From Paenibacillus turicensis (lineage in GTDB: Bacteria > Bacillota > Bacilli > Paenibacillales > Paenibacillaceae), in the NCBI RefSeq assembly GCF_017873435.1, contig NZ_JAGGKG010000016.1:1-64000 (forward strand): 64,000 nucleotides of DNA. The letters are read 5' to 3'. Below are positions 8,638 through 17,291 of the stretch, piece after piece. The translations under genes and the position numbers were made by a program. Within the stretch, counting starts at the first letter, position 1; each line of letters begins with the position of its first letter. The notes under the pieces are model-generated. The model did not search any database, was not told where the DNA came from, and saw only the letters and a program-made list of their open reading frames with translations.

Positions 8638-10533
8638 TTATTTCTTCTCCACTAACAAGTTATAAATAATATCCAACTGCTTCTCCACTGAAATGGGGTC
8701 ACTAGGTAGAAACTGATCAAAATCTATGTTGTATATGTTGCCTGATTTTCCGGCTGGTGTACTACGAATCAGCTTTTCTACCTTCTTCATATTTTCCTCA
8801 GCCCCTTCATTCACAGCCAAAAGCAAATGATCACCAACAAACTGTGGAATGGCTTCGGCTGATATTTCCCATGTTTCCCCGTTAATCACATCGCTTTGGA
8901 TCTTTTCCGTTGGATTTAAGCCAAGGTACTTATAAATAATGTTGCCACCCATATTTGTATCCCCATAAATAAAAATGTTACCTGGGCGCACATTTAAAAT
9001 GGTGAAGGTTTCATTTGCACCAATAAGTGGATTAATTTGTGTTTTATACTTTTCTATTTTCGCTGTAAATTCCTTATTCCACCTTGCAGCTTCCTCTTGC
9101 TTGCCGAGAATGTCCCCAAACATAGCAACATCCTTAATCGGATCATTATATTGTTCAACGACAATTGTAGGGGCAATCTGACTTAAAGCTTCATAGCCAC
9201 CTTCCACCGCCTCCGCGAACGGTGCCGTTGTGACGATGAGGTCAGGCTCTAATGAAAGTATTTTTTCTAAGTCTGGCGGAACTCCTACGTCTGTAATATC
9301 AGAAACATCACCTAACGATGGGTTGTCCAAAATAAAGGTGGTTGTACCTACTGGCTTGACTCCTAACGTCATCAGCTCCCCTAAATGAAACAAACTGACG
9401 ACGCGCTGCGGCGCTACAGGAATTGTAGTTGTCCCCTTCAAATGCTTATATTCACGAGTTTCTGCATTTTGCTTATCTGAAGAAGCATCTGCCGTCGTAT
9501 TGGAATCTGTATTTACATTTGCTGGTGCTTGTGCGGATGAGTTTGCATTTCCTGAATTACTGCTTTGACATGCACTTAAGATTAAAAATGTACAGAGCAG
9601 CATCACTGCACCTAAAGTTGGTCTTGAAAATCTAAACATCGATGTGTCCCCTTCCTTATCCCATTGATAATAAGTCTCATTCTCATTATGGGAACTCGGT
9701 CTTTTGGAAACAATAGACGATTTTAACAGCTCTAATGGATTATACTGAACCATTTGTCCATGTAACTCACGAAATTGAATGGGTGAGTAGCCTGTGTGCT
9801 TTTTAAATAAGCGACTAAAATAATAAACATCACTATACCCTACATTACTAGCTATTTCCCCTAAACGAGCCTCAGTTTTTAATAAAAGCTGCTTTGCTTT
9901 ATGAATACGCATGTGGATTAAATATTCTATAGGACCCACGCCAAGCTGATTTTTAAATAAACGTGCCAAATAGCTTGTACTACAATTATAAATTCGGGCT
10001 AAACGATCAGCCGTAATTGGCTCCTGATAATGGTCCTGCATGTAATGAATGGCTTCGGTTACGATATCCAGTCTATTATTTTGTAAAAATCTTACCCGAA
10101 TTTGCCGCAACATCTCATGTACAAATGAAAGAAACATGGCTTGAGCCTCTAGCTTATCCAATGGATCATGTTGCTGCCATAGACGATGTATTGTTTTGCA
10201 CTTTTCGAGTACTGTCAAGGGAATAGTAGGGTTAAACGTATAACTTACTTGAAGATAATCTCGCTCCTCTAACTCAGAGTTCTCACTATGAATAGCTTTA
10301 TATAAAATAACATAACTAGTACAGGAAGCGCCTGTTGGTAGTTTTATTTGTATCTTTTCGCCTTGTATGCCATGAACAATATGAGTTGCTTCTTCATCCA
10401 CAGTAACTATGAAAAAGCTTGTTGATGCCACAAAATAGGCTGGGAGTGTGCCATCCTCTATACGATACTGCTTCATATCTATTAATCTAACAGTAGCGCT
10501 ACTCCATTGTTGGATATAAGCCTCCCAGTTCAT
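8638..10533 (-). CDS. AraC regulator fused to a siderophore-binding lipoprotein
   Basis: 631 residues from ATG 10533 (AGAGGGGG eight bases upstream). Residues about 1-150 are an N-terminal ligand or dimerisation region and 155-255 two AraC-type helix-turn-helices ending with a YSPIQFRE segment. In the same frame, residue 299 (minus-strand ATG at 9639) begins a complete lipoprotein signal (VMLLCTFLILSAC), then an Asn/Ser/Ala linker and a PeriBP-like Fe3+-siderophore-binding domain (about 365-631, RVVSLFHLGELMTLGVKPVG at its start). The internal ATG has its own AAGGAAGGGG site and a Fur-box-like sequence (9672-9690). Thus either two products come from one frame, or two genes fused by stop loss. 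Bacillus Btr shows AraC plus siderophore-binding fusions, but without an internal secretion signal. A Fur-box-like site precedes the gene. Confidence 0.85.
   Translation of the reverse strand: MNWEAYIQQWSSATVRLIDMKQYRIEDGTLPAYFVASTSFFIVTVDEEATHIVHGIQGEKIQIKLPTGASCTSYVILYKAIHSENSELEERDYLQVSYTFNPTIPLTVLEKCKTIHRLWQQHDPLDKLEAQAMFLSFVHEMLRQIRVRFLQNNRLDIVTEAIHYMQDHYQEPITADRLARIYNCSTSYLARLFKNQLGVGPIEYLIHMRIHKAKQLLLKTEARLGEIASNVGYSDVYYFSRLFKKHTGYSPIQFRELHGQMVQYNPLELLKSSIVSKRPSSHNENETYYQWDKEGDTSMFRFSRPTLGAVMLLCTFLILSACQSSNSGNANSSAQAPANVNTDSNTTADASSDKQNAETREYKHLKGTTTIPVAPQRVVSLFHLGELMTLGVKPVGTTTFILDNPSLGDVSDITDVGVPPDLEKILSLEPDLIVTTAPFAEAVEGGYEALSQIAPTIVVEQYNDPIKDVAMFGDILGKQEEAARWNKEFTAKIEKYKTQINPLIGANETFTILNVRPGNIFIYGDTNMGGNIIYKYLGLNPTEKIQSDVINGETWEISAEAIPQFVGDHLLLAVNEGAEENMKKVEKLIRSTPAGKSGNIYNIDFDQFLPSDPISVEKQLDIIYNLLVEKK
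9672..9690 (-). promoter_or_regulatory. Fur-box-like site before the internal lipoprotein start
   Basis: On the minus strand the 19 bases match the Fur consensus GATAATGATAATCATTATC at about 12 positions, the first half being strongest (ATAATGA). It is inside the regulator coding part, about 33 bases upstream of the internal ATG at 9639. Confidence 0.35.
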
Positions 10534-10575
10534 AAGTATACCCCCTCTCATTTAACTTTTATTTTTTCTAATAAA

Positions 10576-10590
10576 TGATAAGCTTAATCA
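10576..10590 (-). promoter_or_regulatory. Candidate Fur box
   Basis: TGATAAGCTTAATCA matches the 7-1-7 Fur consensus (TGATAAT-N-ATTATCA) at 11 of 14 defined positions. It lies 43-57 bases upstream of the AraC/siderophore-binding gene, where iron-dependent repression would be expected. Confidence 0.45.
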
Positions 10591-10763
10591 AAAAAGTACC
10601 AAGTCAACAAAGGCAGTGAAAGCAAAAACGACAAGGACCAAAAAATAAGTTGCTTTCCAGTTACATAATTCAATGTTTAATTTATAATTTTATTACACCA
10701 TGACTTAGCAGAAAAAGTCACCCTGCGGTCGCTTTTTTAGATTTTAGAAAAGTTATAAAAATT

Positions 10764-12242
10764 TTATTCCATTTTAGGTGGAACCCGATGTTTCGTTGCT
10801 TGCTCAAACCCATACGCAATTTTAATTAATGTCGGTTCACTATATGCTGTCCCCACAAAGGTGATACCTTGAGGTCCTTTTGTAGTGTAACCTCCAGGAG
10901 CAATGATCCCACTTGAGGCATACCCACCAGGAACTGTAATGATAGGGTAACCCGCCCTTGCTGCTAAATCAGATCCTTCATCCCCTAAGAACATCAATGC
11001 ATCTAGCTCGTATGAATTCAACGCATGATCAATTCCTTGTTTTCTAGACAGCTCTATACTTTTGTTTAAGCTATCGATATATTCTTTTTCTTTTAACGTA
11101 CCACTTGTTTCATTTGACCATATTAAAGTACCTTGCCCATATTTTAATGCCTCTTCTGCATATTTTTCATTATACGCAATGACTTCCTCTAAGGAACGCA
11201 CGGGTACATCTTCTGATAGTCTTGCCAAGTAAGCATTAAGATCACTCTTAAATTCATATCGCAACACATCCCAATCCCATTGAGCCTTTTCACATGGCAT
11301 GGAAACAGGATCTATTATCGTCGCACCTGCCTTTTTGAGTACCTGAATTGCCTCTTCAACTATGTTAGCTCTTGCTTCGTCCAAATCTTGATAATAATAT
11401 CTAGCAATCCCGATTCTAGCCTGTTTTAGAAATTCTACATCTAATAATTCATCATAATTATCAAAGCATTTTTTTACTGTTTGTGTGCATGAAAAATGAG
11501 GACTTTGCTCATTCTCCTCTATTAAAGTACTAAGCAAGATAACAGTGTCTTTCACCGTTTTCGTCATAGGTCCAGCTGAGTCTTGGCTATGTGCAAGTGG
11601 TATAATTCCAGCTTGACTGATCAAACCTAGCGTTGGCTTTATACCTACAATGTTATTTTGACTTGCAGGGCTAATAATCGATCCCGATGTTTCCGTTCCA
11701 ACTGCTGCTGCTGCAAAATTAGCTGCTACTGCTACAGCAGGCCCTGAGCTAGAGCCACCCACAAACAGCTCCCCAGGTCCGTATGGATTTAGAACTAAGC
11801 CACCTCTTGAACTATAACCTGCCCACATTTCATTAGACATAAAGTTGGCCCATTCTGTCATATTCGCCTTTCCAAGCAAAACAGCACCCGCCGCACGTAA
11901 TTTAGAAGCAACGACTGAATCCCCAGGTGCAATTGAATCCTTCAAAGCGATTGAACCTGCACTGGTATGCATTTTATCATGAGTATCAATATTATCCTTA
12001 AGCAAAATAGGAATCCCATGTAAGAGACCTCGACTCCCCTTTTCCTGCCGCTCCTTATCTAAATTGATAGCGATTTCAATCGCCTCAGGATTTATTTCTA
12101 GCACAGCATTTATTTTCCTATTATATTTATTAATTCGTTCTAAGTAGGCTCTAACAATGTCCTCAGAGCGAACATCTCCCGACTCCATCGCTAGTTGCGT
12201 ACTACTTATATCCGCTTCAATAATCCACTTTTCAATATTCAT
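10764..12242 (-). CDS. Amidase, amidase-signature family
   Basis: 492 residues. Hydrolyses a carboxamide with the Ser-cisSer-Lys triad: lysine in LLKDNIDTHDKM (about 83), the Gly/Ser-rich signature GGSSSGPAVAVAANFAAAAVGTET (about 161-184) with both serines. No signal peptide is present, and the fold is complete. ATG with GAGGTG upstream. Similar to the stand-alone amidases and indole-acetamide/peptide amidases of Bacillales rather than GatA, since no gatB or gatC is nearby. Substrate unknown. It is monocistronic. Confidence 0.9.
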   Translation of the reverse strand: MNIEKWIIEADISSTQLAMESGDVRSEDIVRAYLERINKYNRKINAVLEINPEAIEIAINLDKERQEKGSRGLLHGIPILLKDNIDTHDKMHTSAGSIALKDSIAPGDSVVASKLRAAGAVLLGKANMTEWANFMSNEMWAGYSSRGGLVLNPYGPGELFVGGSSSGPAVAVAANFAAAAVGTETSGSIISPASQNNIVGIKPTLGLISQAGIIPLAHSQDSAGPMTKTVKDTVILLSTLIEENEQSPHFSCTQTVKKCFDNYDELLDVEFLKQARIGIARYYYQDLDEARANIVEEAIQVLKKAGATIIDPVSMPCEKAQWDWDVLRYEFKSDLNAYLARLSEDVPVRSLEEVIAYNEKYAEEALKYGQGTLIWSNETSGTLKEKEYIDSLNKSIELSRKQGIDHALNSYELDALMFLGDEGSDLAARAGYPIITVPGGYASSGIIAPGGYTTKGPQGITFVGTAYSEPTLIKIAYGFEQATKHRVPPKME

Positions 12243-12544
12243 TTATCATTCACCTCATAAAGTAGTTCCTGTTAATGGAATTTACCCATTTTAAAACTAT
12301 AATATCGTAGATTTTAAAATTAATTACGGTAGAAATATAATATAATCGTTTTTTACATTAAATACTGGCATCAGGTAGCCTAGCTATACTTTAGGTCTGC
12401 TATACTATTCTCTTATCTCAAAATCCTTAGAACCTTTTTAATATAAAAAGGCGTATGCCATGGTGTAATCATAGCGACGCCTTTATAACATGCTTTTATT
12501 TTCGAATTGCAACCCTCTGTTGCATCAATAGTCTAGATGATGAT
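12243..12544. other. Intergenic region upstream of the amidase
   Basis: About 300 AT-rich bases holding the amidase promoter region and the terminator of the collagen-like gene (12447-12484). Nothing else recognised. Confidence 0.5.
12447..12484 (-). terminator. Rho-independent terminator of the collagen-like gene
   Basis: AAAGGCGT (12447-12454) pairs with ACGCCTTT (12477-12484); read on the minus strand the stem is followed by a T-rich run (TTTTTATATT). It lies about 60 bases after the stop codon of the leftward collagen-like gene. Confidence 0.75.
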
Positions 12545-13723
12545 TTACGTTAAAGCATTATCCGCTAATCTAAAGAGGCAAAAGTGTCCCGCCGAGCCAG
12601 GAATAGTGCCTGTAGCTGTAAGACCTTCACTAAAGGAAACGCTGAATTGTGAGCTATTAATCACTTGTATAGTTGTTCCAACAGGACAAAATGCAACTCG
12701 AATAATTGAAATTTGACCAGCATTATCTGAATTTGTAGAGGGTGCAACATAAGCAGCCGTATTTCCATCAATTGTTAGTGAGAAAGATGATTCTGTAATT
12801 GCACCACCTTCAAAATTTAACGTTACATTTAAATAATATACACCTGCATTATTAATGGTAAATGTATTAACATTGTCAAATGAAATCCCATTGTTCACCA
12901 CAGAGACAAAATTTGTCACGAAGTTTTGAGGATCAACCGTTTGTGCTCCAATTGATGCATCTGCAAACGGCTGAAGCAAAGGACTTACTGAGCCCGTGGC
13001 TCCTGTTGCGCCAGTTATTCCTGCTTCGCCCGTCGCCCCAGTCGCTCCCGTTGCACCTGTTATCCCTGCTACTCCCGTCGCTCCTGTTGCACCTGCTATT
13101 CCTGCTTCGCCCGTTACACCTGTCGCTCCTGTTGCACCCGTTAGACCTGCTACTCCCATAGCTCCTGTTGCACCAGGGTTACCTTGTAACCCACGTTGTC
13201 CCGTTGGTCCTTGTAGTCCTTGTATTCCTTGTGGCCCAACAATACCTTGTGATCCAGCAGGACCTTGAATTGCTGAAATTCTTAGCCAATTTGCAATTAC
13301 AACCTCTATTGCTCTAATTTCAATAATTAATTGATCTTTGTCTGCGCTATCCATATTTTCCTGTAAAATAACAGAAAACATTACATCAAGCAGTTGCTCC
13401 AAGTTAGTACCTAGACTTATTGGGGAAAATGGGATTACCTCGGCAGAAACAATTGAAAACTCCAATGACGCTTCTAAACTTGCTCTATTGCCTCTACTTA
13501 TTCTTATTGTAGGAATTAATGTCTGTAGCTTACGTAGCACTATAATTAAAGCAGAAAGACTAGTTTGACTAGGATTTGCAAAAACCTGAGTAACTGCCCT
13601 CTTTAACTCATTAATCAATTCCAAAAGTAACAAGGTCTCATCACCAACAATCATAAAAATTATTAACTTCTTAGCTAGAAGTAATCTTAATATTTGATAT
13701 TGCCAATATACGCTGATGCCCAA
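12545..13723 (-). CDS. Collagen-like surface protein with BclA-like C-terminal domain
   Basis: 392 residues as opened. Residues 25-150 are a helical N-terminal region ([18 protein letters not shown]). Residues 154-244 are about 30 Gly-X-Y triplets rich in GAT and GPT/GPQ, a collagen triple helix. Residues 245-392 are a beta-rich C1q/TNF-like head like that of BclA exosporium glycoproteins; threonines in the triplets are likely glycosylation sites. The start is doubtful: the frame opens at TTG 13723 with no ribosome binding site, while a good AAGGAGAG site precedes an in-frame ATG at 13747 that is cut off by TAG and TAA within six codons. MIVGDE (residue 24) is another possible start. It probably coats spores or cells; no BclA-type exosporium leader is seen. 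Confidence 0.8.
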   Translation of the reverse strand: MGISVYWQYQILRLLLAKKLIIFMIVGDETLLLLELINELKRAVTQVFANPSQTSLSALIIVLRKLQTLIPTIRISRGNRASLEASLEFSIVSAEVIPFSPISLGTNLEQLLDVMFSVILQENMDSADKDQLIIEIRAIEVVIANWLRISAIQGPAGSQGIVGPQGIQGLQGPTGQRGLQGNPGATGAMGVAGLTGATGATGVTGEAGIAGATGATGVAGITGATGATGATGEAGITGATGATGSVSPLLQPFADASIGAQTVDPQNFVTNFVSVVNNGISFDNVNTFTINNAGVYYLNVTLNFEGGAITESSFSLTIDGNTAAYVAPSTNSDNAGQISIIRVAFCPVGTTIQVINSSQFSVSFSEGLTATGTIPGSAGHFCLFRLADNALT

Positions 13724-13767
13724 ATTATGTTACTAACCTAATAGCATTTCTCTCCTTAAAAACAAAA

Positions 13768-13805
13768 AGAGAAACCTAAGTTATTTTTATAACCTAGATT
13801 TCTCT
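13768..13805 (-). terminator. Terminator of the YxjG-like gene
   Basis: AGAGAAACCTAAGTTAT pairs with ATAACCTAGATTTCTCT at 15 of 17 positions around a TTTT loop, and on the minus strand is followed by TTTTTGTTTTT. It is 27 bases after the stop of the leftward gene. Confidence 0.85.
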
Positions 13806-13831
13806 CGTAATTTAATTTTAAAAGGGATCTA

Positions 13832-14989
13832 TTAACTCCAATATTGCTTCGCAATTTTTTGCCCTTGATTAATTTTAGCCCATTGCTCCGCTTCAGTTAA
13901 TTCATTACCCCCATCACAGGAAGCAAAACCACATTGATGGGACAGCAACAAGCGATCCTTATCAATAATCGTAGACGCTTCATCTAGCAAACGAAGCACA
14001 CGATCTTCATCATCCAAGGTATTTGTTTTAGAGGACAACAAGCCTAATACGATCTCGGTGTTTGGCTTATCCTTGAATACTTCAAGCGCTTCTAGGGAAC
14101 CCGCACGCTCATCATCCCACTCTAGGAAAAAGCGATCATATTTAAGCTGCTTTAAAAATAAATTGGCAATCTTCGCATAAGAGCCGCCCCCCATATTACG
14201 GGAGTCATAGTTACCACGGCAGTTATGTGTCCACATTTTCAGCCCTAAGCTATGACCAAAATCAATCACTTGATTGTTTATATCGATAAATTCCGTCGCA
14301 AGTGCTTGGACTTCCTCTTGGTTAATATTTTCGCCTGTATATGGAGAATTAGGATTATCATCTGCAAATAGCTCCCATAGGCAGTCATCAAACTGTAGTA
14401 TTTTCCCGCCAGCCTCTGCAAACTCCGCTACAAACTCCTTATATGCCTTCACTAAGCCTGCTTTAAGCTCTTGTGTAGTTTTATATACAGAATCTGTACC
14501 TCCGATATTATCGGACCAAGACAATTCGCCAAAAATATGTGATGGAGATGGCACACATAATTTCGTTTCATGCTCTCCTGCAGCTTCCTGTAATTGTTTG
14601 AACACTTTAATAAAATGATGGTTTTTTCCACCTAATTCTCCTGTAATACGAAGCCCGATATCTTTTCGAGTCTCATATTTAGAGCTACCATCGATATCTC
14701 TAAAGAAATAACCATGATCAGCAATATAACGCTCCACTCCTTGGAAGCCCCAAACAAAATCCAAATGCCACATCGATTTGGAATGCTCTCCATCTGTAAT
14801 AATGGATAGATCATGCTCAATCTCTTTTTTTACAACATCCTGAATAGAATGAGCCTCACATTGCTGGTAGCCTTCAAAATCTTGATAAAACGGATATTTA
14901 ATATCATCCCGGTGCTCAATTTGGGTTTTATATTTTAATAGCTCAGATGGTCTAAGCAAGCTACCTACGATTTGAAATTTATGACTCAT
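13832..14989 (-). CDS. YxjG/YxjH-type cobalamin-independent methionine synthase-like protein
   Basis: 385 residues resembling the C-terminal catalytic barrel of MetE, as in B. subtilis YxjG and YxjH, which lack the MetE N-terminal half. Metal-site-type residues are in MWTHNCRGN (about 248-256), DDCLWELF and the C-terminal HQCGFASCDGGN, where zinc-binding cysteine is expected. The ATG follows GGGGGAGG. In B. subtilis such genes sit behind SAM (S-box) riboswitches; none is recognisable in 14990-15242. Instead a LacI gene lies upstream in the same direction with a matching operator in the intervening gap. Methyl transfer to homocysteine or another thiol is likely but not proven. Confidence 0.85.
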   Translation of the reverse strand: MSHKFQIVGSLLRPSELLKYKTQIEHRDDIKYPFYQDFEGYQQCEAHSIQDVVKKEIEHDLSIITDGEHSKSMWHLDFVWGFQGVERYIADHGYFFRDIDGSSKYETRKDIGLRITGELGGKNHHFIKVFKQLQEAAGEHETKLCVPSPSHIFGELSWSDNIGGTDSVYKTTQELKAGLVKAYKEFVAEFAEAGGKILQFDDCLWELFADDNPNSPYTGENINQEEVQALATEFIDINNQVIDFGHSLGLKMWTHNCRGNYDSRNMGGGSYAKIANLFLKQLKYDRFFLEWDDERAGSLEALEVFKDKPNTEIVLGLLSSKTNTLDDEDRVLRLLDEASTIIDKDRLLLSHQCGFASCDGGNELTEAEQWAKINQGQKIAKQYWS

Positions 14990-15178
14990 TTAAAAAACCT
15001 CCCCCAATTTTCCTGTTGCTGCTTCAACATGGTTTGATTGTAGCATGGGAGAGGACACATACCGTAACACGCAAAAGGTATATCTAGTTATAGTTAGAAG
15101 CTATAGCTAGATTATAAGATATAAATACTGCTCCTAATTTAATTCAAACGGTTTATATTAAATTCTCTTTAATTTTGA

Positions 15179-15192
15179 TGAAATGGGTTTCA
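15179..15192. promoter_or_regulatory. Candidate LacI-family operator upstream of the YxjG-like gene
   Basis: TGAAATGGGTTTCA has perfect TGAAA/TTTCA arms around 4 bases. It matches 13 of 14 bases of the site at 16343-16356 upstream of the LacI gene and is about 190 bases upstream of the YxjG-like start. Confidence 0.5.
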
Positions 15193-15242
15193 CCAAGGAC
15201 ATATAAGGACTTAATTTCACCAGTTTCTCCACTTCCACTTAC

Positions 15243-16274
15243 TCAGACACTCGGTATGGCTCCTGTACTTTGACGGATAACGAGCTTAGGGTCTAGCACC
15301 GTTTGCTTTCTAGGCGTTCTTTTATTAATTAAATCATGTAATACACGCACACCTAGATTCCCTAAATCGTATGTGTTTTGTGAAATCGTGGTTAGTTCAG
15401 GGATCACTGCACTAGCGAGGGGAGTATCATCAAACCCAACAATTGAAATATCCTGGGGAATACGTAATCCCTGCTCAACCGCCGCTTTAATCGCTCCTGT
15501 TGCGGTATTATCATTTACACATATGACAGCAGTAGGTGGATTGTCCACCGCTAACATCTCTTTCATTGAACGCTTGCCATCTTCGATTGAAAAGCTACCT
15601 AAGCATTGGCGTTGTGGAGGGAGATCAAGCCCATGCTCCTGTAATTTTTTTTGCAAAGCCTTTACCTTTACCATCGTTGTCGAAGTATCTGGGGAACCAC
15701 CTAAAAAACCAAACTCTCGATGTCCTAATGCTAGTAAATGCTCTGCTGCAAGCACCGCACCTGCACCCTCATCCGTATAGACACGATGGAAGCTACCCTT
15801 TGCTATATTGCCATTCACTAAAACGATCGGTAAATGCTTGCCCACATCTATAATTTCCTGTGCCATATGTTGTGGACAGCTCTTAAGGTTAATGCGACCA
15901 CCCAAAAATATAATGCCATCCACCCTTTTTTCTCGCAAAATAGACAGGTATTCGGATTCACGATTTGAATTTCCAGCCGTATTACAGAGAAACAACGTGT
16001 AACCAAATTCTCTTGCTGCATTTTCCGCTCCCCAAAACACTTCAGGGAAAAACGGGTTCGTGATATCAGGTAATATAATGGCAATCGTGCCTGTTTCCTT
16101 TTTAATCAAGCTTCTCGCTTGCGCATTGGGTTGAAATTGATGCTTCTCAATAATCGACATAATTCGTTCCCTTGTGCTCGCACGCACTGGAGCCGTGTCA
16201 TTTAACACTCGGGAAACTGTAGATACAGATACGTTTGCCTCTTTGGCAATATCATATATAGTAACTTGCGTCAT
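15243..16274 (-). CDS. LacI family transcriptional regulator
   Basis: 343 residues. Helix-turn-helix at 4-25 (TIYDIAKEANVSVSTVSRVLN) with the hinge helix ahead of residue 60 and a periplasmic-binding-like effector domain from residue 63 to the end (GTIAIILPDITNPFFPEVFWGAE). C-terminal dimer region intact. Palindromic sites TGAAATTGGTTTCA upstream and TGAAATGGGTTTCA downstream suggest autoregulation and control of the next gene in the same direction, the YxjG/MetE-like enzyme. The effector is unknown; sugars or nucleosides are usual in the family. Confidence 0.93.
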   Translation of the reverse strand: MTQVTIYDIAKEANVSVSTVSRVLNDTAPVRASTRERIMSIIEKHQFQPNAQARSLIKKETGTIAIILPDITNPFFPEVFWGAENAAREFGYTLFLCNTAGNSNRESEYLSILREKRVDGIIFLGGRINLKSCPQHMAQEIIDVGKHLPIVLVNGNIAKGSFHRVYTDEGAGAVLAAEHLLALGHREFGFLGGSPDTSTTMVKVKALQKKLQEHGLDLPPQRQCLGSFSIEDGKRSMKEMLAVDNPPTAVICVNDNTATGAIKAAVEQGLRIPQDISIVGFDDTPLASAVIPELTTISQNTYDLGNLGVRVLHDLINKRTPRKQTVLDPKLVIRQSTGAIPSV

Positions 16275-16342
16275 CTAAGTACCTCTCTTTTCCTCTCTTT
16301 TTCAGCCTTGTTCTGCTTATCATACCAGATAAGGAATCACAA

Positions 16343-16356
16343 TGAAATTGGTTTCA
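16343..16356. promoter_or_regulatory. Candidate operator upstream of the LacI gene
   Basis: TGAAATTGGTTTCA, extended to ATGAAATTGGTTTCAT with perfect 6-bp arms, 69 bases upstream of the LacI start. Its near-copy lies at 15179-15192. Confidence 0.5.
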
Positions 16357-16500
16357 TAACAGAACATACATTGAAATTTTTCTTGTCCCATGGCCCAAAA
16401 AAAGACGGTTAGAGTCTACCTATCATTCTAATCCGTCAAATATATATCGTATTAAATTAGTATAAACTTTATAGGAATTAGAAAATTAGAAAATACGACA

Positions 16501-16701
16501 CTACGCATTTTCATCGTTACGTTCATTGACTAACAAAGAGGTGCATATTAAGGATAGGAGTACCATTAACATTAATCCGATGAGGGCAAGAGGACCAGTC
16601 AAACTTAAAGAAGAAAGTATATAGTGAAATATTTTAATTAGACCACAAAAAACAAGTACAGTAACGATTACTTTTTTAATCCCTTTTTTAATGTGAATCA
16701 C
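16501..16701 (-). CDS. Small membrane protein, two transmembrane helices
   Basis: 66 residues, unrecognised. A basic N-terminus (HIKKGIKK) precedes hydrophobic segments at about 10-30 and 35-58 joined by a short loop, then a charged tail. GTG start with AGAAGG five bases upstream. It begins 24 bases after the stop of the hypothetical gene at 16726-17097, so the two may be one transcript. It could be an immunity-type or regulatory membrane peptide; nothing further can be said. Confidence 0.45.
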   Translation of the reverse strand: MIHIKKGIKKVIVTVLVFCGLIKIFHYILSSLSLTGPLALIGLMLMVLLSLICTSLLVNERNDENA

Positions 16702-16725
16702 CTTGCCTTCTAAATGTGCTATAAG

Positions 16726-17097
16726 CTATAAGCTGAAATCGGTATCCCCTTTTTTTGCTCCATATTTTAAAGTGTAATTTTTGTCCGTTTTGTCTGCATC
16801 ATATGGCATGCTTGCTATTTTAATACGAGTATGATCAAGCCGACATTCTCTTAAAACCTTTTTAATTAAGTTGATTGCTTGTTCTTCCTCAGTAACAACA
16901 CAAAATATATTTAGTGCATACGTTTTAGGATCGGATTGGCGCTTGCCCATATCAAAACCATCCACATAACCTAAGTTTTTATCTCCCAAGGAGAATTCTA
17001 AAGTCTCTATCACCTTATCCTTTAGCCAGTGATCACGTTGATTGCCATTTTCGCTTTTCATCGGATATTGTACAACCAACCAAAAGGATTTCCCCAT
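16726..17097 (-). CDS. Conserved-looking hypothetical cytoplasmic protein
   Basis: 123 residues, not recognised. Soluble, mixed alpha/beta, with no signal or membrane segment: FWLVVQYPM strand, helices at about 22-35 and 70-85, and an ALNIFCVVTEEE strand-helix pair. Such small alpha-beta folds are common among contact-dependent-toxin immunity proteins, but no toxin gene is adjacent, so this is only a possibility. ATG with GGTGAAG six bases upstream. Confidence 0.6.
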   Translation of the reverse strand: MGKSFWLVVQYPMKSENGNQRDHWLKDKVIETLEFSLGDKNLGYVDGFDMGKRQSDPKTYALNIFCVVTEEEQAINLIKKVLRECRLDHTRIKIASMPYDADKTDKNYTLKYGAKKGDTDFSL

Positions 17098-17240
17098 TTT
17101 TCTTCACCAACCTCTACAAGTTTATAATTTAATTTAAGGTTATAACGAGAAGTTATATCCGAATTCTAGTAGCTTTAGGTTTATTTTAACATATTATAGC
17201 CACCTTCATTGAAGGGACGTACTAAGTGTAAACAAAACAA

Positions 17241-17276
17241 AACCAGCCCCTATCAGTTAGTAATAGTAGGCTGGTT
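17241..17276 (-). terminator. Terminator of the cohesin/dockerin operon
   Basis: AACCAGCC (17241-17248) pairs with GGCTGGTT (17269-17276). On the minus strand the stem is followed by TTGTTTTGTTT, 16 bases after the scaffold stop codon. Confidence 0.75.
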
Positions 17277-17291
17277 AATTTTGTTATTTAT

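Noticed and set aside
10711-10738. Possible terminator after the amidase
   Set aside because: The stem has two adjacent mismatches, so pairing is too weak to call.
12880-13268. Two overlapping rightward frames of about 90 codons, rich in Pro, Ala, Val and Leu
   Set aside because: They are the antisense of the Gly-X-Y repeats; no ribosome binding site and low-complexity composition.
14990-15242. SAM riboswitch expected upstream of a YxjG-like gene
   Set aside because: No S-box core sequences or leader terminator could be recognised; a LacI-type operator is there instead.
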